A stretch of 64,000 bases of DNA from positions 5,408,501 through 5,472,500 of the forward strand of contig NC_019729.1 in NCBI RefSeq assembly GCF_000317475.1, given 5' to 3'. The translations under genes and the position numbers were made by a program. This document shows, piece by piece, positions 1-7,506 of the stretch. The number at the start of each line of letters is the position of its first letter. The first letter of the stretch is position 1. The notes beneath the pieces were generated by a model that searched no databases, was not told the DNA's origin, and saw nothing but the letters and a program-made list of their open reading frames with translations. This DNA is from Oscillatoria nigro-viridis PCC 7112 (lineage in GTDB: Bacteria; Cyanobacteriota; Cyanobacteriia; Cyanobacteriales; Microcoleaceae).

Positions 1-231
1 TTTATTTCAGCTTGGAACGAGTTTATATTTGCACTCACATTTATGACTCGCGAATCTCTAAAAACAATCCCCGTGGCTACGGCTCAACTCAGCGGGGTGT
101 CAGTATTTGAGATTCCTTACGGGCCGATCGCCGCAGCTACCGTTTTAGGAACTTTGCCCTTGGTTTTGCTGGTTTTGGTGTTCCAGCGGCGCATTGTTCA
201 GGGTTTAACTGCGGGGGCGGTAAAAGGATAA
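1..231 (+). CDS. Carbohydrate ABC transporter permease, MalG type (3' fragment)
   Basis: The reading frame is open from base 1, so the gene starts upstream of the window; the in-frame ATG at 43 is internal. The visible 76 residues begin SAWNEFIFALTFM, the stretch typical of the last third of MalG-type inner-membrane permeases. A final hydrophobic helix follows (about VLGTLPLVLLVLVFQRRIV), and the tail ends GLTAGAVKG, the usual end of this family. It would form half of the membrane channel of a sugar or osmolyte importer. The ATPase gene follows on the same strand. The substrate cannot be read from this fragment. Confidence 0.85.
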   Translation, partial: FISAWNEFIFALTFMTRESLKTIPVATAQLSGVSVFEIPYGPIAAATVLGTLPLVLLVLVFQRRIVQGLTAGAVKG

Positions 232-234
232 ATC

Positions 235-266
235 GATTTTAGATTTTAGATTTTAGATTTTAGATT
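235..266. repeat. Heptamer STRR (TTTTAGA)n
   Basis: Four to five tandem copies of the 7-base unit TTTTAGA lie just after the permease stop codon. The same unit or its complement recurs near 3521, 11114, 27425, 36323, 37195, 37335 and 37713. Confidence 0.9.
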
Positions 267-308
267 GAACTGGTTCCTGGGCTCTGGCTGGGAACGAATC
301 AAACAACA

Positions 309-353
309 CAGTCAACAGTCAACAGTCAACACTCAACAGTCAACAGTCAACAC
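309..353. repeat. Heptamer STRR (CAACAGT)n
   Basis: About six tandem copies of CAGTCAA/CAACAGT, one degenerate (CAACACT), lie between the permease and the ATPase. They are translated as QQSTVNT repeats only if the ATPase is wrongly extended to the upstream ATG at 265. Confidence 0.9.
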
Positions 354-363
354 TTTAAAAATC

Positions 364-1446
364 ATGGCAAAATTGCAACTCAAAAACCTCAATAAAACCT
401 ACAGCCCTAAAGTTGTTCCCGTAAAAGACATTAGTTTGGATGTCAGCGAAGGGGAATTTCTGACTTTGCTGGGGCCGTCTGGGTGCGGCAAATCTACGAC
501 GCTGCGGTTAATTGCAGGGTTGGAACAGCCGACTAGAGGCGAGATTAGAATTGGCGATCGCAATGTCACTTATCTCAGACCGGGCGATCGCGATATTGCA
601 ATGGTTTTTCAAAGTTACGCGCTTTATCCGCACATGACAGTATACGAGAATATGGCATCGAGCCTCAAACTTCGCAAAATCTCCTCCGGTGAAATCAACC
701 GGTTAGTGACAGAAGTTGCAGCATCCCTAGGATTGACGGAATTAATCGATCGCAAACCCGGAAAACTATCAGGCGGACAGCGGCAGCGAGTCGCCCTCGG
801 CCGCGCATTAGTGCGCCAACCGGAAGTATTTTTGCTCGACGAACCTTTGAGCAATCTCGACGCATTATTGCGGGAAAAAGTTAGGGCCGAACTCAAACAA
901 TTGTTTTCCTCCCAAAAAGCTCCTGTAGTGTACGTAACTCACGACCAAACCGAAGCCATGACGCTTTCTACCAAAGTCGCAGTTCTCAACAGCGGCAACG
1001 TGCAGCAACTAGACCCGCCACACTTAATTTATACCCGTCCGGCAAATCAGTTTGTAGCTGGTTTTGTGGGCAGCCCGCAAATGAATTTGCTAGTGCTTAA
1101 ATGCCAGGGAAATTTTGCGATTTTGGGCGATTTTCGAGTTCGACTACCAGATATGCCGACTGTGCCGCCAGAAATTGTGTTGGGAATTCGCCCGGAACAC
1201 GTCGGCTTTGCAGATGCAGAGGCCGGCAAGATAGCGGCCCCAGAGGCAATTAAAGGTGAGGTTTATTTAGTGGAAAACTTGGGAATGCAAAATTTAGTTA
1301 GCGTCCGAGTTAGAGGTGTGGAGTCAGTAACGGTGCGGGCTTTGCTGCCCAATGACCGCCACTGGAATTCCGAAATTGTAGAGCTGGTTTTTCCGTCTCA
1401 GTTGCTGCACTGGTTTGATGTAAAAACGGGCGATCGCTTGCAATAA
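364..1446 (+). CDS. Carbohydrate ABC transporter ATP-binding protein, MalK/UgpC type
   Basis: This is a 360-residue ATPase that powers sugar or osmolyte import from the cytoplasmic face. Walker A GPSGCGKS is at about 37-44, the Q-loop is in MVFQSYALYPHM, the signature LSGGQ is at 135-139, Walker B FLLDEP is near 156-161 and the switch His is in YVTHDQTEAM. A C-terminal TOBE/MalK regulatory region (about 235-360, with GIRPEHVG) is typical of the MalK subfamily. The frame extends up to an ATG at 265, but those extra 33 residues only translate heptamer repeats, so I take the ATG at 364, which begins MAKLQLKNLNKTY. It follows the MalG-type permease and probably works with it. A MalF-type permease sits alone at 38394. 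Confidence 0.92.
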   Translation: MAKLQLKNLNKTYSPKVVPVKDISLDVSEGEFLTLLGPSGCGKSTTLRLIAGLEQPTRGEIRIGDRNVTYLRPGDRDIAMVFQSYALYPHMTVYENMASSLKLRKISSGEINRLVTEVAASLGLTELIDRKPGKLSGGQRQRVALGRALVRQPEVFLLDEPLSNLDALLREKVRAELKQLFSSQKAPVVYVTHDQTEAMTLSTKVAVLNSGNVQQLDPPHLIYTRPANQFVAGFVGSPQMNLLVLKCQGNFAILGDFRVRLPDMPTVPPEIVLGIRPEHVGFADAEAGKIAAPEAIKGEVYLVENLGMQNLVSVRVRGVESVTVRALLPNDRHWNSEIVELVFPSQLLHWFDVKTGDRLQ

Positions 1447-1779
1447 GAATTTGCCCTGAATAGCATGATTGATTAAAAATTGTCTAACCATGTGTAGAAA
1501 AATATGTTTTTTGCTTCTAATTAAGTTATGACTTTAGTTAGAGGTATAACTATTTTGCTGCTGTTAACGTGATATTCATGTGTGAAAAAGCTAATTGGCT
1601 CACACATAGGTGGCGTATTTACCAGATTTTATCGCTAACCTATAACTCTATTGAGGCGGTTAATAGCAAGGTAAAGCTAAGTTGGCTTTCTCTGGCGTTA
1701 CCTGCTGATTTTCGAGTGAGCCAATGAGATTTAAAAATGTTGAAATTTATCGCCAATCAACTTAGGGAGTATTACCGAG
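1447..1779. other. AT-rich intergenic region, no gene seen
   Basis: This 333-base gap has no convincing reading frame. It holds a short near-repeat pair (AGCTAATTGGCTCACACA and GAGTGAGCCAATGAG) that could pair, and it ends with GGGAG ten bases before the ATG at 1780, a plausible ribosome site. No promoter could be assigned with confidence. Confidence 0.5.
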
Positions 1780-2130
1780 ATGAATTTGATTTCCACTGCG
1801 ATCGCTCGCATCAGTTCCCTGCTTAAGGGCTTTCAAGTGAAGAGTTTTTTGAGTGTCGTCCTAGTCGGTTTTATGCTGCTGACGGCAAACGTTGATTCGG
1901 GACACAGTAACAAGGGTTTCGGCACTTCAGGAGGCTCAAAAGCCGATCTAAACAATCCTGAAAGACCCCAAACAACCCGGGAATGGAGGCAAGAAGCTCG
2001 CGAAACGTCAGACTCTCCCGGCGAACGAGCTCAGAAGATTGGGCAAGAGGCAGGAGCAGCCGTGAAAGAATTCGGGGAGATGTATCAAGACACTGCTAAG
2101 AGAAGTATCCGCGAATTAAAGGATAAGTAG
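1780..2130 (+). CDS. Small secreted or membrane-anchored protein, unknown function
   Basis: The product has 116 residues. The N-terminus has a basic stretch and one hydrophobic segment (about 24-38, FLSVVLVGFMLLTA) that looks like a signal peptide or anchor. The remainder is hydrophilic, with a Gly/Ser patch (GFGTSGGSK) and a charged, probably helical tail (about 65-116) rich in Glu, Ala, Lys and Arg. GGGAG lies upstream of the ATG. I do not recognise the family. The helical, Ala/Glu/Lys-rich mature part resembles small stress-type proteins seen in cyanobacteria, which is only an impression. It stands alone between two long gaps. Confidence 0.65.
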   Translation: MNLISTAIARISSLLKGFQVKSFLSVVLVGFMLLTANVDSGHSNKGFGTSGGSKADLNNPERPQTTREWRQEARETSDSPGERAQKIGQEAGAAVKEFGEMYQDTAKRSIRELKDK

Positions 2131-2153
2131 CTCCAACTAAAAAATATAACACT

Positions 2154-2210
2154 GAGAAACCTGATTGCTTTCGGGGCGCAGCCAAGAGTGCTCGCCCTTG
2201 CGGGTTTCTC
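2154..2210 (+). terminator. Possible hairpin downstream of the 1780 gene
   Basis: GAGAAACC at 2154 pairs with GGTTTCTC at 2203-2210. Inner GC-rich segments (GGGGCG and CGCCC) may extend the fold. No long T-run follows, so its role as a terminator is uncertain. Confidence 0.4.
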
Positions 2211-2302
2211 AACACCTGAAAAGTTTGACGTTTCAATAGGTTGAGCTACTTAATACGACAGGCGCAATCAAGTAGGCAAGCGTAAATAAACTAGAACAGA
2301 CG

Positions 2303-2342
2303 CTCAAAAACTCAGTTTCACCGGTGAAACTGGGTTTTTGAG
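2303..2342. terminator. 20-bp-arm palindrome, probable bidirectional terminator
   Basis: CTCAAAAACTCAGTTTCACC is followed directly by its complement GGTGAAACTGGGTTTTTGAG. All 20 pairs form with one G-T wobble and no loop bases. The outer arms are A5/T5, so it could end transcription from either side. Confidence 0.65.
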
Positions 2343-2499
2343 TTTGAAGCGTTTTATGTTAAATTAAATCAAATTCGCGTTAAAAACCCGTTGATAAGAC
2401 TCGGCGGTTAAAATTGACATATTGCAGGATTCTCAATCAGCATTTCAATGGCACGCTAGAAGCAACGGCCCACAATATAGAAGTTCCGCGTAATTCCTG

Positions 2500-2937
2500 A
2501 TGAATAAACATCTTAACAGTCTTTGCTTGATTGGCGTGCTGTTCATCCTGCCTGTTTGTCCGGCGACAATTGCCCGCGCTCAACTTGCCGAAACTTCGGA
2601 TACTAACGCCAAGCAAACAAATCTCCTCAAAGATGAACTGTATTTTGGGTTAACTAAACCGGGAGGCGAGTCAGTTTCTGAAGCAGAATGGCAGGAGTTT
2701 GTCAAGGCAGTTATTACCCCTCGCTTTCGGGAAGGGCTAACCGTATTAGACGGATCGGGGCAATTTCTCAACAGCTCGGGAATTCTGATTCGAGAAAACT
2801 CTAAAATAGTTATTTTGATTTATGAAAGTAGCCCGGAAAAAAATCACGCTATTAATGAAATTATCGAAACTTACAAGCGCACTTTCCAGCAGGAGTCTGT
2901 GCTGCGGGCGACCAGCGAAGTTAAGGTTTCTTTCTGA
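2500..2937 (+). CDS. Secreted DUF3574-family protein
   Basis: The product has 145 residues. Residues 1-28 form a clear signal peptide (hydrophobic LCLIGVLFILPVC, cleavage after ARA-Q). The mature part matches the DUF3574 pattern: KDELYFGLTKPGG, SEAEWQEFVKAVITPRF, GLTVLDGSGQ, IVILIYE, and a closing YKRTFQQESVLRATSEVKVSF. Members are small exported alpha/beta proteins of unknown function. Alone on its strand with an AT-rich leader. Family recognition is confident; function is not known. Confidence 0.85.
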   Translation: MNKHLNSLCLIGVLFILPVCPATIARAQLAETSDTNAKQTNLLKDELYFGLTKPGGESVSEAEWQEFVKAVITPRFREGLTVLDGSGQFLNSSGILIRENSKIVILIYESSPEKNHAINEIIETYKRTFQQESVLRATSEVKVSF

Positions 2938-3100
2938 TGCGGTCATCCAATCAGCGTATTTATGATATTATTCGTGGTAATCAAGGTCATATCCTCAAAA
3001 ATAAGTAGGGTGCGGGTGCAAGAAAAATCATAATTTGTGGGTATCGATCGCAGACTGCAAAAAATCGCTAAAAAAAACCTGCCCGGGAGAAAACAAAAAC

Positions 3101-3304
3101 ATGATGAACGACGGCAACCAAAAAGCTGAAGCACCTGAAAACGAGGCTGCACAAAATTTGTCCGGCATGGCGAAAGCTTTTATTGTGAGCGTGGCTTGGT
3201 CTTACGCAGAGGCATTGGAGCGCATGAAACGATCGCAAAATCCACAGCAACCCGCGCCGGAATCTCCCACAGAACAAGCCGAACCCGATCCTGAAAAAGA
3301 TTAA
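3101..3304 (+). CDS. Small acidic protein, unknown function
   Basis: The frame is open from a TTG at 3035, but the ATG at 3101 has GGGAGA about 12 bases upstream and gives a 67-residue product starting MMNDGNQKAE. One amphipathic or weakly hydrophobic segment (about 22-42, GMAKAFIVSVAWSYAEALERMK) lies between an acidic head and a Pro/Glu-rich tail ending PDPEKD. It may be a small membrane-associated protein. No family recognised. Confidence 0.55.
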   Translation: MMNDGNQKAEAPENEAAQNLSGMAKAFIVSVAWSYAEALERMKRSQNPQQPAPESPTEQAEPDPEKD

Positions 3305-3771
3305 TGAAAGACTATTAATGCGATCGATTTGCCAAACTATCTGGGGGGATCGAACGTCATAGTCAATTAGCTGTTTTGAGTTAAAAACAATCAACTCAGA
3401 ACAGCGAACTGTGCAGCTTAAGCCGCATTTGTATAGGATTTTACAAAAAAAACTGAAAGCGCCGCGGCCAATAATTTCAAAGGTGGTACCCGCCACGCGA
3501 TCGATCCGTGGAATCAATCCCAAATCTCAAATCTAAAATCCTTGCATCCCCCGAATTTATCTCGCGCAAGTCAATCCAAAATCTCAAATCTCAAATCTAA
3601 AATAGAATGACCCTTCAACAAGCTCAGGAGAAGCTTTAGTCCGGGGATGACAACTGCGTTGCAGGTTGGAACCGCAACCTATATCTATTCATAAAAGGGA
3701 TTTAAACTAAACAAAGTACGGTTTTACCGCTACAGTGTACAAAACAAATAACCAATTTTTAGATCGGTCTC
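3305..3771. repeat. Intergenic region with interspersed and heptamer repeats
   Basis: Bases 3474-3518 (ATTTCAAAGGTGGTACC through CCGTGGAATCAAT) recur almost exactly at 26715-26760 and, on the opposite strand and with a different centre, at 37300-37345 and 37435-37480. They are followed by heptamer-like (AAATCTC/AAATCTA) arrays to 3604 that bracket CCCCCGAATTTATC, another recurring piece. The reverse-strand frame through this region is an artefact of the repeat. No gene seen. Confidence 0.75.
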
Positions 3772-4284
3772 ATGTCTAATTCAAAAATGATTGGTAAAGC
3801 GATCGCAGGTAGCCTTTGCTTGGGCCTCCTCATTAGCTTCAACGCCTCACTCAGCCCTGCATCCGCAGCAGCACCAATAATTGCCCAAGAAACAGCAGCC
3901 CCGGCCGCTACCAGCATCGACAAGCAACTCCTAGGTCAATGGCAAGGCACAGTCCCCTCCGGTCAGTCTTTCACCTTCGTCTTTGCCCCAGAAGGCAAAT
4001 TGTTTCTCATGGCTAAAGGCCCCGACGGAGCCGCCCGCGCCAAAGAAATGAGGTACAAAGTTAATCTCGGTGAAAAACCGATGCACCTTGATGTCGGCCT
4101 CAGCAGCACAGAAACAGTTGAGACTGTTTTTGAGTTGACTCCCGAAGGTCAAATGCGGCTTCAGTTGCAAGGCACCAATCCCGGACAGGCCAGACCTAAT
4201 TCCTTAAACGAGCAGGCAACTGTGTTTAAAAAGGTCTCCGAGGCCACTGCACTGCCTGCTGACACTCAAGTCATCGGTTTTTAA
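3772..4284 (+). CDS. Secreted protein, unknown function
   Basis: The product has 170 residues. The N-terminus has a signal peptide (about 1-33: a Lys, then IAGSLCLGLLISFNASLS, ending PASAAA). A Thr/Ala/Pro linker leads to LLGQWQGTVPSGQSFTFVFAPEGKLFLM, which looks like the first strands of a small beta-barrel or lipocalin-like fold. Further strands follow (YKVNLGEKPMHLDVGLS, TVFELTPEGQMRLQLQG). I think it is a periplasmic or outer-membrane-associated beta protein. I cannot name the family. Standalone gene. Confidence 0.7.
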   Translation: MSNSKMIGKAIAGSLCLGLLISFNASLSPASAAAPIIAQETAAPAATSIDKQLLGQWQGTVPSGQSFTFVFAPEGKLFLMAKGPDGAARAKEMRYKVNLGEKPMHLDVGLSSTETVETVFELTPEGQMRLQLQGTNPGQARPNSLNEQATVFKKVSEATALPADTQVIGF

Positions 4285-4545
4285 GGAAAATTGCAGGCAG
4301 AAGGCACTTATCGCAATTGTCAATTGAGTGAGGTACTGATTGGGATTTTCGATTTTCGATTGGGGAATTAATAAGAAAGCCGGCGAGTACCTCACCTGAT
4401 TGAGAGCCGCTGTAACTAGCCCTGAGTTTTCAGATTGCCAAGCTTCGCGAGGAACAAAGCAATCTTAAAACTTTCCCCGTGCCTTCTGCCTTCAACAAGC
4501 CCTGCTACAATCCACTTAATCTCCATTTAACTGCCATAGACCTCC

Positions 4546-6594
4546 ATGAGTGAAACCGTCCTAGAAGTTCGCAACCTGCGGGTTCAATTTCAATCTGCGG
4601 ACGCAGGCGATGCGTCTGCAACCGTCAAAGCGGTTGACGGCATTTTCTTTGAGGTCAAGCGAGGGCAAACTCTGGGCATCGTGGGAGAGTCGGGATCGGG
4701 AAAATCGGTAACATCCCTGGCTGTTATGGGTTTGCTGTCGAGTTCCTCAAAAATCGATGGGGAAATTTGGTTTTCTCCGACAAAAGACGGCGCTAGCAAT
4801 GGGGCTGTGAATCTGCTGGAAATGCCGGACAGGGAAAAACAAACATACCGGGGCAGCCAGATTGCGACGATTTTTCAAGAGCCGATGAGTTCGCTAAATC
4901 CCGTTTATACGATCGGATTTCAACTCACAGAAGCCATTTGTTTGCACCAACAGGTGTCGCAGACAGAAGCGCGGCGCCAAGCTGCTTCTCTGCTGCAAGA
5001 AGTGAAGCTGCTACCGGGCGACGATGAGCTCAGGCAGCGGTGTTTGGCTTTGCGGCAAGAGCACTCCCGGACTGCTGCGGGGAATCAAGCAGTTAGGGAG
5101 GACGATCGCGATTTGATGCAGCTCGTCAACGGCCAAAAACAAGCTATGCTCGATCGCTATCCCCACGAACTCTCCGGCGGTCAAATCCAGCGCGTGATGA
5201 TTGCAATGGCCATTTCTTGCAATCCAACTTTATTAATTGCTGATGAACCCACCACGGCTTTGGACGTAACCGTGCAGGCAACAATCTTAGCTTTGCTGCG
5301 GGAGTTGCGGGACTCTAGAGGCATGGCAATGATTTTTATTACCCACGATTTGGGCGTGATTGCTGAAATTGGCGATACGGTGGCGGTGATGTACCGGGGC
5401 AAAATTGTTGAGTGCGGTGCGATCGAACAAATTTTCAGCAATCCCCAACATCCTTACACCAAAGGTCTGTTAGCTTGCCGCCCAACTCTCGATCGGCAAC
5501 TGCGCCGCTTGCCGACAGTTTCCGATTTTATGGATGTCACCACAAATGCTAGCGGCGAATTAGTAATTGTCGAGAAAAATGCCGATTTAGACGGCGACAA
5601 CAGCGGGGGAAATCCCGCTTTTGCAACAGGAAAACCGCCTCGGCTGCCGAATATTTCCGAGCCTTTGCTAGCTGTTGATAACTTGCGAGTCGGTTTTCCG
5701 GTGCAGGGAATGTTTGGCGAAACTCAACGCTTGTTGATGGCGGTAAACGATATTTCTTTTGAGGTTTACCCGGGCGAGACTTTGGGTTTGGTGGGCGAGT
5801 CGGGCTGCGGTAAATCAACTTTGGCGAGGGCTTTGCTGCAATTAATTCCCGCGACCAGCGGTAAAGTGTTTTTTGAAGGTCAAGAAATTACGCCTCCTGC
5901 GAAAAGTAGTTCGGCATCGCAGTGGATGGCTAATTATCGGATGCAAAAAGAGTACGATCGCAAATTGCGCTGGCTGCGGCGCGATCTGCAAATTATTTTT
6001 CAAGATCCTTTTAGTTCTCTCGATCCGCGCCTAAGTGTTGGGGATGCGGTGATGGAACCGATGGTGATTCACCGCTTTGGTAAGAACCAGAAAGAACAGC
6101 GCGATCGCGCGGCTTATTTGTTGGAGAGAGTGGGTTTAAATCCCGATTTTATGCGGCGCTACCCTCACGAGTTTTCGGGCGGACAGCGGCAGCGAATTTG
6201 TATTGCTAGAGCTTTGGCTTTGAATCCTAAGTTTATTATTTGCGATGAGTCGGTTTCGGCATTAGATGTGTCGGTGCAGGCGCAAGTTTTAAATTTGCTG
6301 AAGGAGTTGCAAACAGAGTTTGGACTGACTTATATTTTTATTTCTCACGATTTGAGCGTGGTCAAGTTTATGAGCGATCGCGCGATCGTCATGAACAAAG
6401 GTAAAATCGAGGAAATTGGCACTGCCGAGCGCATTTACCGCCAACCGCAGCAAGCTTACACGCGACAACTTATAGCTTCTATTCCAGCAGGGAATTTGGA
6501 GCGAATTCGGCAACAGCAATTAGGTCGCAAATCTGCTTTGCGTGCTGTGGCGCCTTGGCCCCCATCGCCTGCGGATGAATCAGAACAAAATTGA
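4546..6594 (+). CDS. Fused double-domain dipeptide/oligopeptide-type ABC ATPase (DppD-DppF/GsiA type)
   Basis: A single 682-residue chain carries two complete ATPase domains that in many bacteria are separate OppD/OppF or DppD/DppF proteins. Domain 1 has Walker A GESGSGKS at 47-54, LSGGQ near 209 and Walker B LLIADEPTTALD near 228-240. Domain 2 has Walker A GESGCGKS near 418, FSGGQ near 542 and Walker B FIICDESVSALD near 564 (DES where most family members have DEP). Each is followed by the peptide-importer C-terminal region with a PQ-type motif (NPQHPYTKGLLA and QPQQAYTRQLIASIP). Domain 1 has a longer-than-usual insert (about 165-200) before LSGGQ. No permease or binding protein lies nearby. 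Confidence 0.93.
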   Translation: MSETVLEVRNLRVQFQSADAGDASATVKAVDGIFFEVKRGQTLGIVGESGSGKSVTSLAVMGLLSSSSKIDGEIWFSPTKDGASNGAVNLLEMPDREKQTYRGSQIATIFQEPMSSLNPVYTIGFQLTEAICLHQQVSQTEARRQAASLLQEVKLLPGDDELRQRCLALRQEHSRTAAGNQAVREDDRDLMQLVNGQKQAMLDRYPHELSGGQIQRVMIAMAISCNPTLLIADEPTTALDVTVQATILALLRELRDSRGMAMIFITHDLGVIAEIGDTVAVMYRGKIVECGAIEQIFSNPQHPYTKGLLACRPTLDRQLRRLPTVSDFMDVTTNASGELVIVEKNADLDGDNSGGNPAFATGKPPRLPNISEPLLAVDNLRVGFPVQGMFGETQRLLMAVNDISFEVYPGETLGLVGESGCGKSTLARALLQLIPATSGKVFFEGQEITPPAKSSSASQWMANYRMQKEYDRKLRWLRRDLQIIFQDPFSSLDPRLSVGDAVMEPMVIHRFGKNQKEQRDRAAYLLERVGLNPDFMRRYPHEFSGGQRQRICIARALALNPKFIICDESVSALDVSVQAQVLNLLKELQTEFGLTYIFISHDLSVVKFMSDRAIVMNKGKIEEIGTAERIYRQPQQAYTRQLIASIPAGNLERIRQQQLGRKSALRAVAPWPPSPADESEQN

Positions 6595-6680
6595 TATCTA
6601 GTGTTTTAAACTCGTATCAATTATCAATTGCCCGTTACCAATACTTCGGTTACGCGATCGTACAAGTTCCCAATTACCAT

Positions 6681-6768
6681 AGGACTGACGCAATCATCCC
6701 AGCTATGGGGGCAACCACGGGGGTTTGCCCCTACAAAACACTCTATATTGAGGCTGTGCGTAAGTCCT
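6681..6768. repeat. Small MITE-like element with AGGACTKACGCA ends
   Basis: Left end AGGACTGACGCA (6681-6692) and right end TGCGTAAGTCCT (6757-6768) are inverted copies with one mismatch. The 88-base unit encloses GGGGGCAACCACGGGGGTTTGCCCC. Solo right ends occur at about 37565 (TTGCGTAAGTCCT) and 60347 (TGCGTAAGTCCT). Confidence 0.7.
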
Positions 6769-6946
6769 GTACTAATTAGGGCTGACGCGCGAACATATCG
6801 GGCAACGAAAAACTGCTACGAATATTTTTTTCATTTTATATTCACAAATTACCAGTCGATCTCTATTTTAAATTCATAATTTATGGTCAAATTCAACCAG
6901 GTTGAATTTGACTAAGGATCGTCAATTAAATAATTTCCATTTTTTC

Positions 6947-7003
6947 TTGTGGGATGGGCGTCCCGCCCGTCCCCGATAGACGGGCGGGTCGCCCATCCCA
7001 CAA
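6947..7003. repeat. 57-base near-perfect palindrome
   Basis: Outer arms TTGTGGGATGGGC and GCCCATCCCACAA match over 13 bases. Inner arms CCCGCCCGTC and GACGGGCGGG match over 10. This is a cyanobacterial REP-like palindrome related in sequence to the GTGGGGTGGGC units at 12490, 28850 and 35140. Confidence 0.8.
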
Positions 7004-7506
7004 CAAACAGGAAAAGTGGATTTTATTTAATTCTCATTCCTAATATTCCTGGTTTTTCAACCCACAGACAGGGCGATACGCGCAGTATTTTCCTACATCA
7101 AACCCAGTTATTTCTAGACGCAACAAGTGGGGTATAACACGCTACTCTAACGCGGTAAGCAGCTTCAGGCGCCGCCTAAATAATTAGGTTCTTCACCCAG
7201 GAGTGCGAATTTCTGCATCCAGGAATAGCTAAATTAGGCCAAATGTCCAATGACTAACAACAATATGTCGCATAGTATTATAAGTAAAATCTCTCTATGA
7301 GTCGGAAAAATTAGAAAATGCGTACCCCAGCTAACAAGAGATTAGTTGCTACTTCCGTAAATACACTTAATTATCGGCTCGTGCTGCGTAAATTTACGCA
7401 ATTATCTAATACTAGAGCTCGCAAACGAGGAAATATTTACAATATTTAAACATCTTTATTGTAATTTTAGAATCAGCACAACTCAAAGTAACTCTACAGT
7501 AAAAGA

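Larger units (their letters stand above)
6595..7506. other. 900-base intergenic region with two mobile-type repeats
   Basis: No credible gene is present; short frames here are translations of repeats. The left half holds a MITE-like unit (6681-6768) and a long palindrome (6947-7003), listed separately. The right half (7010-7506) is AT-rich unique sequence leading to the histidine kinase. It includes AACAAATC-type stretches, but no recognisable ribosome site sits directly before the ATG at 7507. Confidence 0.6.

Noticed and set aside
265..363. Upstream extension of the MalK-type ATPase from ATG 265
   Set aside because: The extra residues (QQSTVNT units) only translate the heptamer repeat; the conserved start is at 364.
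3068..3523. 151-residue reverse frame
   Set aside because: It overlaps a more plausible small gene and its N-terminus (PRIDRVAGTTFEI) comes from an interspersed repeat that gives the same peptide at 26547-26789.
6591..7137. Short frames between the peptide ABC ATPase and the histidine kinase
   Set aside because: They translate MITE-like and palindromic repeats and lack ribosome sites.
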